A stretch of 64,000 nucleotides of DNA from an uncultured Paracoccaceae bacterium. GTDB lineage: Bacteria > Pseudomonadota > Alphaproteobacteria > Rhodobacterales > Rhodobacteraceae. The notes under the pieces are model-generated. The model searched no databases. It was not told the DNA's origin and was given only the letters and a program-made list of their open reading frames with translations. Of this stretch, positions 62,579 through 64,000 are shown one piece after another. Each line of letters starts with the position of its first letter. Positions within the stretch are counted from its first letter, which is position 1. The translations under genes were made by a program, and so were the position numbers. The stretch lies in assembly GCA_951812305.1 (NCBI GenBank), contig CATOSB010000008.1:620001-684000 (forward strand), in the 5' to 3' direction.

Positions 62579-64000
62579 CTCCCAAGCACCCTGTCCGATA
62601 GGGTTGCGGGGTTTTGTTCCGTCAGAGCCGTGCGATGATCTGAGGTGGTGACAGGGTCAGGATTTCCAGGATGTTGAACCGGTGTTTTCTGGCCGTCGAG
62701 ATGACGGACCTGATGTCGGCGAAGACCCGCGCGCCCTCGAGGGTGCGGAAGGTGCCCGAGATTTTCATGCGCAGCTTCATCATGCGCAGGTCCTGTTCGG
62801 CCTGATTGTTTGTGAATGGGACCGCGAAGTCGGCGATGAATCGCAAAACGTCATCGCGGTAGTCACGCAGGCGGAGGAGCAGGTTGTGGCCTGGCCGCCT
62901 GGCTTTTCGGCCGCGGGTGCCGGGGCTTTTGGCCAGCGGGGGCTGGCGTTCGTGGAAGGCGAGCCCCTTGGCGAGGATCGCCATGTATCTGGTGACTATA
63001 CCCTGGCGAACCAGTTCCGGGAGTTCGGTCTCGCCTTGATCCTGAGCCGCGCATCTGAGCTGATTGGCGCTATGAAGCACTGCGCTCATCTCCGTCGCCC
63101 AAGGCTCTTTTTCGATCTCTTCGATGGCCTTGAGTTCGCGCAAGTGATGCGCCCCGCAGAGGGCGTGGGCGTCCACTCCGCTCATATGGGCGTAGTAGGG
63201 TTTCCAGTGATCATGAATGATCGTCCCGCCGGTCAGGAAGGTTGGAACAGCACCGCGTTTGGCGCTGATGCGGTAATGGGTGAAGGCGGTATCGCAGATC
63301 GTGTGCAGCCAGTGCAGCTTGCCGGCAACACGAAGTCCGGTCTCGTCCAGATGCCGAACGCCGCCTTCGGCAAGCCGGGCGAGAATGTGTTCAACCACGA
63401 CACCCATCTTATTTGCCGCGCCGCGCGTCCAGTTGGTCACGCTGGCCGCGCACAAGCTGGTGGCCCCAAACAGGTCGCGCATAAGCTGGCAGACCCGATC
63501 CTCGGGTATCAGCTGCTGAACATTGCAATAGACCGCCACTGCCCGCATGCGCGTGCCATATTGCACATGCGCGGCCACGCCATCGGGAAAGCCAGCCGTC
63601 GTCGTGGCTCGACAATGGTCGCAACAATAAACCGCCGCCTGATGCTCGGTGACCTCCAGGCGTGGCGCAGGCAAGTCGAACACCTGACGCTTCTCGATCC
63701 CTTTCACCATCTCCGCCGTCAGGGCGCTCTGACAGGCGCTGCAATGCGTCGCCTCATGCCGTTCGACAAAGTCGGGTGTTGACGTCTGGCGCAGGGTGTC
63801 GCCCCGGTGGCCAACTTGGCCGCCACTTTTCTTTCCGGATTTGCCACGCAGGCTGCGCGGGGCTGGCTTCTTCAGGCCATCACTTGAAGGGGGCTTGCTG
63901 CTATTGCTGCTGTTCTTGGCCAACTGTCGGCGCAGGTCCGTGATCTCTTCCGCCATGCTCGCCAACGCAGCTTCAAGCTCAGCGATCCGACGCAGAGCCG
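62575..64000 (-). mobile_element. IS-C copy 2 (IS66 family), running off the window
   Basis: Starts with GTAACTCCCAAGCACCC and continues as the reverse complement of the right end of copy 1. The 8 bp before it are GTTCTGGC (62567-62574); the same 8 bp should follow the far end. It is oriented opposite to tctA. 1426 of 1600 bp are in view. Confidence 0.93.
62622..64000 (-). CDS. IS66-family transposase, partial (5' end beyond window)
   Basis: The visible residues are identical to the copy at 29379-30794, with the stop 47 bp from the IS end in both. About 459 of 471 codons are present; the start would be near 64037. Confidence 0.93.
   Translation of the reverse strand, partial: ALRRIAELEAALASMAEEITDLRRQLAKNSSNSSKPPSSDGLKKPAPRSLRGKSGKKSGGQVGHRGDTLRQTSTPDFVERHEATHCSACQSALTAEMVKGIEKRQVFDLPAPRLEVTEHQAAVYCCDHCRATTTAGFPDGVAAHVQYGTRMRAVAVYCNVQQLIPEDRVCQLMRDLFGATSLCAASVTNWTRGAANKMGVVVEHILARLAEGGVRHLDETGLRVAGKLHWLHTICDTAFTHYRISAKRGAVPTFLTGGTIIHDHWKPYYAHMSGVDAHALCGAHHLRELKAIEEIEKEPWATEMSAVLHSANQLRCAAQDQGETELPELVRQGIVTRYMAILAKGLAFHERQPPLAKSPGTRGRKARRPGHNLLLRLRDYRDDVLRFIADFAVPFTNNQAEQDLRMMKLRMKISGTFRTLEGARVFADIRSVISTARKHRFNILEILTLSPPQIIARL

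Noticed and set aside
62682..63782. 366-codon frame opposite the IS66 transposase, also at 29634-30734
   Set aside because: Present in both IS copies only as the complement of the transposase gene; no ribosome site or recognisable domain.
1..64000. tRNA, rRNA or CRISPR array
   Set aside because: Reading the intergenic gaps showed no tRNA-like cloverleaf, rRNA stretch or regularly spaced repeat array; weak tRNAs could still be missed without a covariance search.

Overview
The window is GC-rich alphaproteobacterial DNA. The hflK-hflC-DUF2065 block, the DUF2842 gene next to purA, the polyamine gamma-glutamylation cluster, the small methyltransferase-associated proteins and the LuxR/LuxI style all point to Rhodobacterales, most likely the Roseobacter group. 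Genus is not resolvable from the sequence alone.

Layout. 1-11107 is the tail-gene end of a siphovirus-type prophage: virion morphogenesis protein, tail terminator, tail tube, a tail chaperone pair with a canonical -1 slippery heptamer, tape measure, minor tail proteins, NlpC/P60-like peptidase and J-like tip protein. It ends in short direct repeats and a TG/CA boundary exactly inside a host DUF2065 gene, suggesting a Mu-type transposable phage. 11108-23400 is housekeeping: hflKC, gor, rpiA, a DegT aminotransferase, a puuA/puuB/glutamine amidotransferase cluster, a PhnD-like protein and a TerB-like protein. 23423-26470 is a quorum-sensing locus in decay: one luxR homologue is split by an IS630-family element, a second luxR looks intact, and luxI has lost an N-terminal segment and its frame. 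26477-43015 carries pyrG, secG, an IS66-split membrane-protein gene, purA, a very acidic 826-residue protein, thiamine diphosphokinase, two EamA transporters, sdaA, an epimerase, a Tat-exported intradiol-dioxygenase-like protein with a haem membrane protein, and one-carbon genes. 44230-47885 is an IS cluster. 48202-56215 holds a toxin-antitoxin-like pair, a lytic transglycosylase, MTHFR, Ppx/GppA, a sterol desaturase, rlmE and a phosphohexomutase. 56308-64000 is a tripartite tricarboxylate transporter/oxidoreductase operon with three of its four genes broken by IS elements.

Mobile DNA. Eight insertion sequences of three kinds are present: IS-A (IS630 family, 1049 bp, two copies), IS-B (IS630 family, 1170 bp, four copies, two in tandem) and IS-C (IS66 family with a single transposase gene, 1600 bp, one complete copy and one running off the end). 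Their target duplications (TA, TA and 8 bp) and the reading frames of the split genes agree, so the original genes can be rebuilt exactly. The copies encode identical proteins, which suggests a recent burst.

Most unusual signal. Three intergenic stretches (38389-38605, 47995-48201, 51796-51989) appear to be diverged copies of one roughly 200-bp element with the same nested stem architecture, in which stem sequences differ between copies but remain complementary within each copy. I do not recognise it as a named family. A second, simpler dispersed motif (GAGGTATTT...GGCCAGATGAAG next to a G/C-rich hairpin) occurs three times. No tRNA, rRNA or CRISPR array was seen.
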